A DNA stretch of 64,000 nucleotides from DATLGB01 sp963724135. GTDB lineage: Bacteria; Actinomycetota; Thermoleophilia; Solirubrobacterales; Solirubrobacteraceae. The stretch lies in the NCBI GenBank assembly GCA_963724135.1, contig CAVRTA010000002.1, positions 315,213 to 379,212 of the forward strand, in the 5' to 3' direction. This document shows positions 11,422 through 18,721 of this stretch, in pieces; within the stretch, counting starts at the first letter, position 1; every line of letters starts with the position of its first letter. The position numbers and the translations under genes were made by a program. A model generated the notes under the pieces. It was not told the origin of the DNA, ran no database searches, and was given only the letters and a program-made list of their open reading frames with translations.

Positions 11422-12041
11422 CGCTCGGGCGACCCTCCGGCCTCGAGGATCGAGCCGGGCTCGTGGCTGTCGAGGGTGCCGGCCTCCTCGGCCTTGAACA
11501 GGTCGGAGACGCTCAGCGTGCCCATCGGCTCGAGGCCCTCGCGGCGGCGCGCGAGGATGACCGCGCCGACGGCGGCGACGAGGAGCAGAAAGGACGCGAC
11601 CTCGAAGGCGAGCAGGTAGTCGGTCAGCAGCAGCTTGCCGATCTCGGCGGGCGAGCCGAAGGTCTTGAACCAGCCGGTGCCCTCGGTGTCGACGACCTCG
11701 AGCCCCGTGCCGAGGACGGCGATGAAGAACTCGACCAGCAGCGCGCCGGCGAACGCGAACGAGACTCCCTTCAGGCCCGGGCCCGGATGCGGCCCGACGG
11801 AGTGGTCGATCCGCCCGATGTAGGCGGCCACGAACACGTACAGGACCATCACCGCGCCGGCATACACGACAACCTGCGCGGCGGCGACGAACTCCGCCCT
11901 GAGCAGGAGGAAAAGGGCGGCCAGACACAACAGGTGGCCGACCAGGGCCAGCACCGAGTAGAAGGGGTTGCGCAGCGCGACGGTACCGCCCGCCCCGGCA
12001 ATGGCACCGATCGCAGCAATGAAGAAGACGACCTCTGCCAT
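11418..12041 (-). CDS. nuoJ: NADH-quinone oxidoreductase subunit J
   Basis: A 207-residue membrane protein with five hydrophobic segments. NuoJ hallmarks are RNPFYSVLALVGHLLCLA and FVAAAQVVVYAGAVMVLYVF (both in part), the latter holding the pi-bulge helix of family members. The last ~50 residues are a polar cytoplasmic tail. It is the first gene of the second nuo block; the divergent small ORF begins only 28 bp upstream, so the block promoter must be in or near 12042-12100. A TAGCAT about 17 nt before the ATG is a possible -10 element (weak). Confidence 0.95.
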   Translation of the reverse strand: MAEVVFFIAAIGAIAGAGGTVALRNPFYSVLALVGHLLCLAALFLLLRAEFVAAAQVVVYAGAVMVLYVFVAAYIGRIDHSVGPHPGPGLKGVSFAFAGALLVEFFIAVLGTGLEVVDTEGTGWFKTFGSPAEIGKLLLTDYLLAFEVASFLLLVAAVGAVILARRREGLEPMGTLSVSDLFKAEEAGTLDSHEPGSILEAGGSPER

Positions 12042-12069
12042 GCGCGAGGCGCAATGCTACGAGAGACCG

Positions 12070-12219
12070 GTGCTTCGTGACCTCGCCCTCCTGACCGTTG
12101 TCTTCGTCGCCGTGACGGCGCTCGCCGAGCTGCTCGGCGCCGCCAACCTGGGCACCGCCGCGGCGTTCGGGCAGATCGCGTTCGTGCTCGCGCTCACCGG
12201 TGTGCTGGTACGCCGCTGA
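12070..12219 (+). CDS. Small two-helix membrane protein, unknown
   Basis: A 49-residue ORF from a GTG at 12070, with a purine-rich GAGAG shortly upstream as possible ribosome site. The product is almost wholly hydrophobic: LALLTVVFVAVTALAELLG (helix 1), then a short polar turn AANLGT, then FGQIAFVLALTGVLV (helix 2), ending in RR. It is divergent from nuoJ and 46 bp before the C5-epimerase-like gene. No family is recognised. The clean two-helix pattern with a positively charged end argues for a real gene, but it is short. Confidence 0.5.
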   Translation: MLRDLALLTVVFVAVTALAELLGAANLGTAAAFGQIAFVLALTGVLVRR

Positions 12220-12265
12220 ACACCCTTGGCGATAGGAGCCGCGGTGCCGATGCGTTATGTGAACG

Positions 12266-13732
12266 ATGCGCCGCGCGCTCCTCTCCGTGCTCGTGTTCAC
12301 CGCGCTGGCGGCGCCGGCCGACGCTGCCCTGTGGACGCCCATGCCGGCGCAGCTCGTGGCACCGCCGGAGCTCCCGCGCGGCGACGGCGTGCGCGCCGTC
12401 GTGGGGCGCGCGCGGATCACCGGCGCGATCCCTGCGCGCGACGCGCGGCGCTGGCGCGCCGACATCGTGGCGGCACGCGCCGTGCTGCGGCGGCTGTCGG
12501 GTGCGCGGCGGGCAGAGCTGGCGTCCGTTCTCGCGGGCCTCGGCCACCGGCTGACCGCGTCGCGGATGCCGCTGGCGTTCCTGACGCTCGAGCGCAACAC
12601 CGCGCTGTGGCGGACGCGGCCGATCCCGGCGCCGGGAGAGCGCATGACCTTCGGCCGCGATCCCGCCGTCTTCCAGTACTTCCCCGGCCGCGGCATCCAG
12701 TTCCACCCGCTGGCCACGGCGGGCAAGGCGAACGCCCTGGCAGACGACTGCGCGAACCTGTTCCGGCCCGCGTGCCGGCGTACGCGCCTGCGTGCGATCC
12801 TCGACCGCCTGGTCGAGCTGTCGTCGCGGCGCGGCCGGTTCAGGGCGTGGGAGTACCGGTTCGACTTCGGCGGGCCGCCGCTGTGGATCTCGGCGATGGC
12901 GCAGGGGACGGCCGCGCAGGCACTGGCCCGCGGAGCTGAGATCTTCGGCGACGAGCGCTACCGCGCGACGGCGCTCGCCGCGCTCGGCGCCTTCGAGCAG
13001 CCTCCGCCGCTCGGCGTCGCGGTGGGCCGCGAGTACCTCATGTACTCGTTCGATCCGGGCCTGCACATCATCAACGGCTTCCTGCAGTCGCTGATCGGGC
13101 TGTACGACGTGGCCGAGCTCACCGGCTCGGCGCGCGCGCGGCGCCTCTACGAGCGCGGCGAACGCGCCGCGCGCGGGATGCTGCGCGACTACGACACCGG
13201 CGCGTGGTCGCGGTACTCGTTCGCCGGCCGCGAGTCGACGCTCTCCTATCACGAGCTCGTCACCGGCTTCCTCGCCGAGCTGTGTGCCCGCAACGGCCGA
13301 GAGCACTACTGCCGCGCCGCCCGGCGCTTCGACTTCTACCTGCACGAGCCGCCGCGGATCCGGCTCGCCGTCCCGCGCCGCGCGACCCAGAACCACGGCA
13401 CCTCGTTCAGCGTCCGGGTGTCGAAGATCTCGTCGCTCGACGTGACAGTGAGCGGCGCGCTGCACAGCGCCACCACCCTCCCGCGCGGCTCGCGCGCCTA
13501 CACGTGGACGCCGCGCCGGCACGGCGCCTACCGCATCCGCGTCACGGCGGTCGGCCCCGAGGGCCTGCGCTCCGTCGTGCGCAGCACGGTGCGCGTCCGC
13601 ATCGACCCGGCGATCGTGCGCGCCCGCAGGCGCGCGGCCCGCGAGCGCCGCGAGGCGCGCCGTCGCATCGCCGAGCGCCACGAGCGCCGCGCCGCGCGGC
13701 GACACCGCCGCGCCAGGTTCCGCCCGCGCTGA
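12266..13732 (+). CDS. Secreted D-glucuronyl C5-epimerase-family protein
   Basis: A 488-residue protein with a signal peptide (~1-20, ending ADA). Residues ~130-355 resemble the C-terminal catalytic domain of heparosan glucuronyl C5-epimerase (alpha/alpha barrel): YFPGRGIQFHPLA, ISAMAQGTAAQALARG, YSFDPGLHIINGFLQS and GAWSRYSFAG. A beta-sandwich-like domain follows (~370-455), then an Arg-rich charged tail (RRRAARERREARRRIAERHE). In animals this enzyme converts glucuronic to iduronic acid in glycosaminoglycans; the bacterial substrate is unknown. An in-frame stop at 12260 makes the ATG at 12266 the only start. It sits between the nuo blocks. Confidence 0.8.
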   Translation: MRRALLSVLVFTALAAPADAALWTPMPAQLVAPPELPRGDGVRAVVGRARITGAIPARDARRWRADIVAARAVLRRLSGARRAELASVLAGLGHRLTASRMPLAFLTLERNTALWRTRPIPAPGERMTFGRDPAVFQYFPGRGIQFHPLATAGKANALADDCANLFRPACRRTRLRAILDRLVELSSRRGRFRAWEYRFDFGGPPLWISAMAQGTAAQALARGAEIFGDERYRATALAALGAFEQPPPLGVAVGREYLMYSFDPGLHIINGFLQSLIGLYDVAELTGSARARRLYERGERAARGMLRDYDTGAWSRYSFAGRESTLSYHELVTGFLAELCARNGREHYCRAARRFDFYLHEPPRIRLAVPRRATQNHGTSFSVRVSKISSLDVTVSGALHSATTLPRGSRAYTWTPRRHGAYRIRVTAVGPEGLRSVVRSTVRVRIDPAIVRARRRAARERREARRRIAERHERRAARRHRRARFRPR

Positions 13733-13750
13733 CGCCGACCGCTGCGCGCC

Positions 13751-13771
13751 CAGCTCAGGCGCGCTCAGCTG
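13751..13771 (+). terminator. Weak hairpin downstream of the C5-epimerase-like gene
   Basis: An imperfect 21-nt inverted repeat (CAGCT...AGCTG, with two inner pairs) lies 19 bp after the stop at 13732. No T-run follows. It is the only stem-loop noticed in the 126-bp gap before the SCP2-like gene and could help termination. Confidence 0.25.
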
Positions 13772-13858
13772 CCGGAGCCGTTCCCGAGTCATATTGACCA
13801 CTCAGACGCCAACCCCCGCGAACGCGCAGCGGGCCAAGCCGGATACCTTCCAGCAACG

Positions 13859-14281
13859 ATGGACTTCTCCGGCTCTCCGGCGCGCGTGTACGAGCGGGTA
13901 ACGCACCTCGGCGAGGACGAGTTCGCCGCGCTGATGGCCGACCAGGAGCCCCGCGACAAGGTCATCGACACGCTGGTGACGCACATGTCGGCGCTGTACC
14001 GGGGCGACCCGGACGTCGATGCGGTGCTGCACGTGAAGCTCTGGGACCGGCCCGGCGGCGGCTACGACCACCGCGAGCTGGTGATCGCCGGTGGCGCGTG
14101 CGCGGCGACCGAGGGCGAGCCGCGGCACGAGCCCGACCTCACGCTCAAGGTCCGTCCCGAGGATCTGCGCCGGATCGTCGCCGGCGACGCCGGGCCGCGC
14201 CGGCTCGCGCTGCAGGGCCGCCTGCGCGTCATTGGCGACCTGCGCCTGGGTATGCGACTATCGGAGCTCTTCGAGCTCTAG
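13859..14281 (+). CDS. SCP2 sterol-binding-like small protein
   Basis: A 140-residue soluble protein. The C-terminal half follows the SCP-2 lipid-binding pattern: DVDAVLHVKLWDRPGGGYD, then PDLTLKVRPEDLRRIVAGD, then ALQGRLRVIGDLRLGMRLSEL (in part), matching the family's beta-strand, PDVTL..., G-x-hydrophobic...GD order. The N-terminal ~45 residues are helical. Such proteins bind acyl or steroid-like lipids; no ligand can be named. It is 12 bp upstream of the universal-stress-like gene and presumably co-transcribed with it. Confidence 0.72.
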   Translation: MDFSGSPARVYERVTHLGEDEFAALMADQEPRDKVIDTLVTHMSALYRGDPDVDAVLHVKLWDRPGGGYDHRELVIAGGACAATEGEPRHEPDLTLKVRPEDLRRIVAGDAGPRRLALQGRLRVIGDLRLGMRLSELFEL

Positions 14282-14293
14282 CAGGAGGACGGC

Positions 14294-14782
14294 ATGTCGC
14301 ACTCCGCAAGCGTTCTGGTCATCGCCAACGTGACCGCCGACACCGACGACCTCGTCGCCGCGCTGAAGGCGCGGCTCGAGAAGGGCGAGGCGCGGTTTCA
14401 CCTGCTGATGCCGGCGGCGGAGCTGGGCGCCTCCGGCCGCGAGGCGGCTCAGCCGCGTCTGGAGACGGCGCTCGCGCGATGGCGCGAGGAAGGGCTCGAG
14501 TGCGATGGCGAGGTGGGGGACTCTGATCCGGCAGTGGCCGCCTCGGAGGCCTGGGATCCGCGCCGCTTCGACGACGTGATCGTGTCGACGCTGCCCGGGC
14601 AGTCGTCGAAGTGGCTGCGCTTCGACCTGCCGCACCGTGTGGCGCAGATCACCGATTGCTACGTGACGCACGTGATCTCCCGGCCCCGCGCGGAGCCGGG
14701 AGTCACACGCCATCGCGAGTCGCACCGCGACCCGATGGGCCCCCTCGGCGTGCTCGCCTGGGGGCGCCGGGAAACCGGCTAG
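14294..14782 (+). CDS. Universal-stress-like (Usp fold) small protein
   Basis: A 162-residue protein with a strong ribosome site (AGGAGG, 6 nt before the ATG). The order beta (VLVIANVTAD), helix, beta (RFHLLMPA), long helix, then FDDVIVSTLPGQSSKWLRFDLP and a basic C-terminus fits the Rossmann-like fold of actinobacterial Usp-related proteins; the classical ATP-binding G-2x-G-9x-G(S/T) motif is not clear. Probably a stress-associated cytoplasmic protein of unknown ligand. Its stop shares the tetranucleotide CTAG with the convergent VOC gene. Confidence 0.6.
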   Translation: MSHSASVLVIANVTADTDDLVAALKARLEKGEARFHLLMPAAELGASGREAAQPRLETALARWREEGLECDGEVGDSDPAVAASEAWDPRRFDDVIVSTLPGQSSKWLRFDLPHRVAQITDCYVTHVISRPRAEPGVTRHRESHRDPMGPLGVLAWGRRETG

Positions 14783-15657
14783 GCGCCGGCGGCGGCGGCC
14801 TCGTGCGCTGTCGCGTCCCTGTTCTCCGGAACGAACTTGCTGGCCGTGAACGTCGCGCCCTGCGGGTCTCTGATCACGGTCATCCGCACCCACGGAGCGT
14901 CGAACGGTGCGACCAGCACCTCGGCGCCCAGCTCGCCCGCACGTGAGGCGATCGCGTCGGCGTCGTCGACGGCGAAGGTGACGCCCCAGTGGGCAGGCTC
15001 GCCGCCGGCGATCGGCATAGCGCTCGCGACCACCTCCTCGAAGCGCTCGGGCGCTCCCATCTCGGCCATCTGCGCGCGGTTGCCGGGGTTGCGCTGCTCG
15101 AGGAGATCGCCGTAGGCGGGCAGCGCCCACATGCCGCCGTCGCCGAACGAGAGCAGCTCCCACCCGAACACCGCCCCGTAGAACGCCTGCGCGCCCGCGA
15201 GGTCGCCCGTGTGGAGGTCGTTGAAGTTCAGGGAGCCGTGCTCGTTGACGACCGTCGCGCCGCGGTGCTCCCGCGGCTGCCAAACGCTGAAGGCGGCACC
15301 GGCGGGGTCGGCGACGACCGCCATCCGTCCGGCGTCGCCGACCTCGGCGGGCTCCATCAGCACGGTCCCGCCCGCCGCGCGGACCGCGGCTGCCGTCTCG
15401 TCGGCGTCCGTCACCCACACGTACGTGTTCCACGCCGCGCCTGTCGGCCCGTCCTGCGGCTGCGAGCCCACCGCTGCGACGTCACCGCCGCGAATGCGCG
15501 CGACGTAGTATCGGACCGGCGATTCGGGTGCCATGACGTCCGTGAACTCCCACCCGAACAGGTCCCGGTAGAACGCGACGGCGGCGTCGAGATCCGGTTG
15601 CGTCGTGTCGACCCAGCACGGCACTCCGGCGATGTAGCGATCCTGCTCACCCATCAT
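14779..15657 (-). CDS. Two-domain VOC (glyoxalase/dioxygenase superfamily) protein
   Basis: A 292-residue protein made of two tandem vicinal-oxygen-chelate domains (~7-128 and ~143-275). Each has the beta-alpha-beta-beta-beta pattern with AVAFYRDLFGWEF / AQAFYGAVFGWELL and closing DPAGAAFSVWQP / DPQGATFTASKF. Such proteins bind a divalent metal or only a small molecule; no activity can be assigned. AAGGAG is 6 nt before the second Met (15654) and only 3 nt before the first, so the true start may be 15654. Its 3' end overlaps the Usp-like gene by CTAG. Confidence 0.85.
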   Translation of the reverse strand: MMGEQDRYIAGVPCWVDTTQPDLDAAVAFYRDLFGWEFTDVMAPESPVRYYVARIRGGDVAAVGSQPQDGPTGAAWNTYVWVTDADETAAAVRAAGGTVLMEPAEVGDAGRMAVVADPAGAAFSVWQPREHRGATVVNEHGSLNFNDLHTGDLAGAQAFYGAVFGWELLSFGDGGMWALPAYGDLLEQRNPGNRAQMAEMGAPERFEEVVASAMPIAGGEPAHWGVTFAVDDADAIASRAGELGAEVLVAPFDAPWVRMTVIRDPQGATFTASKFVPENRDATAHEAAAAGA

Positions 15658-15726
15658 CTGCTCCTTTGACGATTTGCCCTGCGCCGACCCTACGCGCGCT
15701 CGAGGTCAGGACCGGTCCGCATCCCC

Positions 15727-15757
15727 TTTCACAAAAGGGTCCGTCCCTTTTGTGAAA
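15727..15757. repeat. REP-like palindrome, family A copy 1
   Basis: A perfect 13-bp inverted repeat (TTTCACAAAAGGG / CCCTTTTGTGAAA) around the 5-nt loop TCCGT. It lies 70 bp after the VOC gene start and 37 bp before the RAYT-like fragment. Two further copies form an inverted pair at 39784-39853, differing at one or a few positions. Proximity to a RAYT remnant fits the known REP/RAYT relationship. Confidence 0.85.
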
Positions 15758-15790
15758 AGTCTGCGCACGTCGCCCTCGTGGCGTCGATCA

Positions 15791-15975
15791 GACCCGTCCT
15801 ACACGATGGTCCGCTCGGACGCGCATCTCCTGGCGGTGCTGCGCTACGTCGCCCGCAAGCCCGTGGCGGCTGGCCTGTGCGCTCGCCCGGGCGAATGGCC
15901 GTGGAGCGCCCACCGCGCGCTGGTCGGAGCAGCGCCGGCGCCGGGCTTTCTCTCCGTCGATGCCGTATTGGAGGC
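15791..15975 (+). pseudogene. C-terminal remnant of a REP-associated tyrosine transposase (RAYT)
   Basis: In one plus-strand frame the translation SDAHLLAVLRYVARKPVAAG, then LCARPGEWPWSAHRALVGA and FLSVDAVLEAQ, matches the C-terminal part of RAYT/IS200-like Y1 transposases (pattern LxxVLRYIxxNPVRAGLVxxPxxWPWSS). The catalytic N-terminal part (HUH and Tyr) is absent and no start is convincing, so it is a decayed fragment of about 60 codons. The cspA gene follows on the other strand. The rest of the 15658-15975 gap holds only the family A palindrome. Confidence 0.72.
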
Positions 15976-16179
15976 TCAGATCTGGCGGACGTTGACGGCG
16001 GCCGGGCCCTTGGGCCCCTCCTCCGCCTCGTACTCGACCTTCGCGCCCTCCTCGAGGGTGCGGTAGCCGTTGGACTGGATCGAGCTGTGGTGGACGAAGA
16101 GGTCCTTGCCCGAGTCGTCCGGCGTGATGAAGCCGAAGCCCTTGTCGTTGTTGAACCACTTGACGGTTCCAGTGGCCAT
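15976..16179 (-). CDS. cspA: Cold-shock protein, CspA family
   Basis: A 67-residue single cold-shock domain with both RNA-binding motifs: KGFGFITPDD (RNP1) and DLFVHHSSI (RNP2). Length and composition are typical. GGAGGT lies 10 nt upstream of the ATG. It binds single-stranded nucleic acid and acts as an RNA chaperone. The 139-bp gap to the upstream DUF2269 gene is long enough for a structured leader, common for this family, but no leader fold can be proved here. Confidence 0.95.
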   Translation of the reverse strand: MATGTVKWFNNDKGFGFITPDDSGKDLFVHHSSIQSNGYRTLEEGAKVEYEAEEGPKGPAAVNVRQI

Positions 16180-16298
16180 GACGTGGAGATACCTCCGTGT
16201 TGATGGTGGTGCTGCGAGCCGCGGAGGTGCTGGGCCTACTGCGGAACCGCACTTACCGGCCGGGCACGGTGCCCGACCAGGCGGAAATGGTACGCCAT

Positions 16299-16315
16299 CT
16301 GACGTGATTCGTCAG
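16299..16315 (-). terminator. Short hairpin after the DUF2269-like gene
   Basis: CTGACG-TGATT-CGTCAG forms a perfect 6-bp stem with a 5-nt loop, 3 nt after the stop of the minus-strand gene ending at 16319. There is no T-tract, so termination strength is uncertain. Confidence 0.4.
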
Positions 16316-16318
16316 GCG

Positions 16319-16813
16319 TTACGCGAACGGCTTCGCGGTCATGAAGTAGATCGCGAGCAGCACGAGCACCGCGAGAAATCTCTCGGCGCGGATGTAGCGC
16401 CGGTACTCGCGCTCGTACTCCTCGCTGAAGCTGACCGTGTCACCCGGCGCCTCGGCGCGCGAGATGTCGCGGCGCGCCAGCTCGGCGAGGTTGCGGGTCG
16501 CCGGCACGACGATCCCCCCGCCGACCCCGCCGATCACGAACAGGATCACCAGCGGCACGATCACCCACACCTCGCCCATCACGTCGGCGTCGGCGGCGAG
16601 GTAGCCGCCCAGCAGCAGGACGGCGACCGTGCCGACGCCGGTGATGCGGTTGTTGAAGGTGTGCTGAATGTCGTGGAGCGCCGGCATCGCCTGCGGGTGC
16701 CTGCGGCGCGCGTACGGCACGACCAGCGGGTAGGCGAGCGGCAGTCCGAAGGCGGCGACGACGGCCATGATGTGCAGCGCCGTGACGGCGTTGTAGAAGG
16801 TCACGGCGAGCAT
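16319..16813 (-). CDS. DUF2269-like four-helix membrane protein
   Basis: A 164-residue protein with four predicted membrane helices: ~10-30, ~58-76, ~80-103 and ~143-158. The start TFYNAVTALHIMAVVAAFG and the TFNNRITGVGTVAVLLLGG segment resemble DUF2269 family proteins, whose function is unknown. A charged stretch (~105-140) lies between helices 3 and 4. It is encoded in the interval between the two nuo blocks, upstream of cspA on the same strand. Confidence 0.65.
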   Translation of the reverse strand: MLAVTFYNAVTALHIMAVVAAFGLPLAYPLVVPYARRRHPQAMPALHDIQHTFNNRITGVGTVAVLLLGGYLAADADVMGEVWVIVPLVILFVIGGVGGGIVVPATRNLAELARRDISRAEAPGDTVSFSEEYEREYRRYIRAERFLAVLVLLAIYFMTAKPFA

Positions 16814-16842
16814 GACCGGCGCGACTCTAGTGTGGAGGCCGC

Positions 16843-17226
16843 ATGGCCTCTCTGCCTGTCCGCCTGATCGGCCGCGGCGCCTCCCGGATCCCGGGTCTCA
16901 AGCGCCTCCCGATCATGAAGCTGCTCGCGATCGGCGAGATCGCGGTGCTCGCCCGCGCTCACGCGTCTCTGCTCGACTCCCAGGAGCGCCGCCGCCTGGT
17001 GGAGCTCGTGCGCAAGGGCCGCGGCCGCGCGCGCAACCTCACCGCCGCCGAGCGCGAGGAGCTCACCGCGCTCGTCGCCAAGGCCGAGCCGCGCCGCTTC
17101 GCCGGCCTCGTCGCCGACAAGCTCTCGCCGGTGCCGCTCCCGAAGCGGCTGGTGAACGGGGCTACTCGCCCTCGGCGCGCAACGGAGTCCGCTCCGGAGG
17201 CTCGGCGAGCAGCATCTCCTTCGTGA
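16843..17226 (+). CDS. Hypothetical basic helical protein
   Basis: A 127-residue protein, rich in Arg and Leu, predicted mostly helical. Features: RLPIMKLLAIGEIAVLARAH (~24-43), ERRRLVELVRKGRGRARNLTA (part) and LTAAEREELTALVAK, then LSPVPLPKRLVNG. The N-terminal part may be amphipathic. No known domain is recognised. The last ~22 codons overlap the 3' end of nuoI by 65 bp on the other strand, so the C-terminus is constrained by nuoI and may be a read-through tail. Confidence 0.55.
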   Translation: MASLPVRLIGRGASRIPGLKRLPIMKLLAIGEIAVLARAHASLLDSQERRRLVELVRKGRGRARNLTAAEREELTALVAKAEPRRFAGLVADKLSPVPLPKRLVNGATRPRRATESAPEARRAASPS

Positions 17227-17695
17227 AGATGAGGTCGGAGCGGTTGTAGTCGGAGAGCTCGAAGTCGTGGCCCATCGTGATGGCGTCGAACGGGCAGGCG
17301 ACCTCGCAGTAGCCGCAGAAGATGCACTGGGCGAGGTTGATCTCGTAGACGGCGGCGTAGCGCTCGCCCGCCGAGACGCGGTTGTCGGGCGTGTTCTCGG
17401 CAGCGACCACACGGATGCAGTCGGCCGGGCACGCCGCCGCGCACAGGGAGCAGCCCACGCACTTCTCCAGGCCCGTGTCCTCGAAGCGGTTGAGCCGGTG
17501 GCGCCCGCGAAAACGCGGGTAGACCGGCACCTTCTCCTCGGGGTACTGGATCGTCGTCGGCCCCTCGGCGTAGCGCGCCATGGTCGTCTTGAGCCCGCGC
17601 AGCGTCTCGCCGAACGTGCGCCACGTGCCGCGCGCGGCCCCGGCCTTGGGCCGCGGCACGACGGTGATCTGGTCAGAGGTCGGTTCGTAGGTCAT
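17162..17695 (-). CDS. nuoI: NADH-quinone oxidoreductase subunit I
   Basis: A 177-residue ferredoxin-like subunit with two complete 4Fe-4S motifs, CVGCSLCAAACPADC and CIFCGYCEVACPFDA, which carry electrons from the NuoG side to NuoB. The ATG overlaps the nuoH stop (ATGA). The C-terminal ~25 residues are a charged extension. It is the last gene of the nuoA-I block; the next minus-strand gene is a DUF2269-like protein, not nuoJ. Confidence 0.96.
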   Translation of the reverse strand: MTYEPTSDQITVVPRPKAGAARGTWRTFGETLRGLKTTMARYAEGPTTIQYPEEKVPVYPRFRGRHRLNRFEDTGLEKCVGCSLCAAACPADCIRVVAAENTPDNRVSAGERYAAVYEINLAQCIFCGYCEVACPFDAITMGHDFELSDYNRSDLIFTKEMLLAEPPERTPLRAEGE

Positions 17696-18708
17696 TGCAC
17701 CACCAGGATGATTGCGGTCGCGAGCGCGTTGAGCGTCGCCAGCGGCAGGAGGATCTTCCAGCCGAAGCTCATCAGCTGGTCGTAGCGCAGGCGCGGCAGC
17801 GTCGCGCGGATCCAGAAGAAGAAGAACAGCAGGACCCACATCTTCGCCAGCACGACGAGCGGGTCGACCCACGTCGGCGGGTCGATGCCGAACGGCAGCA
17901 GCCAGCCACCGAGGAACAGCGTCGTCACCAGCCCGCAGACGATCAGCAGGTTCAGGTACTCGGCGAACAGGAAGGCGACCATGCGCGTGCCGCCGTACTC
18001 GGTCATGTAGCCCTGCACCAGCTCGGCGTCGGCCTCCGGCAGGTCGAAGGGGGCGCGGTTGGTCTCCGCGAAGCCCGCGACCAGGAAGACCACGAAGCCG
18101 ACGAACTGCGGGACGATGTACCACATGCCCTCCTGGGCGGTGACGACCTCCGTCAGCGACAGCGTCCCGGCGGTCATGATCACGCCGACGAGCGCGAGCC
18201 CCTGCGCGACCTCGTAGGAGATCAGCTGCGCCGCCGAGCGCATCGCGCCCAGGAACGAGTACTTCGAGCCCGAAGCCCAGCCGCCGAGCATGAGCCCGTA
18301 GAACGCGATCGCGCCGAAGGCGAACGCGTACAGGATGCCGATGCTCGAGTCGATTCCGTACAGCCCGACCTGCGTCCCGAAGATGTCGACCGTGTTGGAG
18401 AACGGGATCACGGCGATCGCCGCGACCGCGGTCAGGATCGAGATGACGGGCGCCAGCGCGAACAGGAACCCGCTCGCCGTCTTGGGCTGCATGGGCTCCT
18501 TGGTGGCGAACTTGAGGATCTCCGCGAGCGGCTGCAACAGCCCGAAGACGCCGACGCGGTTGGGGCCGTAGCGGTGCTGGAAGCGCCCGAGCAGCTTGCG
18601 CTCGGCGACGATCACCAGCGGCAGGATCCCGAGGAAGATGGCGAACAGCACGATCGCCTTGAGGATCTGGATCCACCACGGCTCGTAGTAGCCGACCAGC
18701 GCGAGCAT
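17692..18708 (-). CDS. nuoH: NADH-quinone oxidoreductase subunit H
   Basis: A 338-residue membrane protein with about eight helices. The start at 18708 (MLALVGYYEPWW) is preferred to an in-frame ATG 63 nt upstream that would overlap nuoG. Quinone-cavity signatures are present: GPNRVG in the first loop, and FAETNRAPFDLPEAD with acidic residues of the E-channel. It links the hydrophilic arm to the proton pumps. It sits 13 bp after nuoG and overlaps nuoI. Confidence 0.95.
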   Translation of the reverse strand: MLALVGYYEPWWIQILKAIVLFAIFLGILPLVIVAERKLLGRFQHRYGPNRVGVFGLLQPLAEILKFATKEPMQPKTASGFLFALAPVISILTAVAAIAVIPFSNTVDIFGTQVGLYGIDSSIGILYAFAFGAIAFYGLMLGGWASGSKYSFLGAMRSAAQLISYEVAQGLALVGVIMTAGTLSLTEVVTAQEGMWYIVPQFVGFVVFLVAGFAETNRAPFDLPEADAELVQGYMTEYGGTRMVAFLFAEYLNLLIVCGLVTTLFLGGWLLPFGIDPPTWVDPLVVLAKMWVLLFFFFWIRATLPRLRYDQLMSFGWKILLPLATLNALATAIILVVQ

Positions 18709-18721
18709 CAGTGGCCGACCA

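Noticed and set aside
16180..16318. Riboswitch or thermosensor upstream of cspA
   Set aside because: A long leader is possible, but no conserved fold or consensus could be matched by eye.
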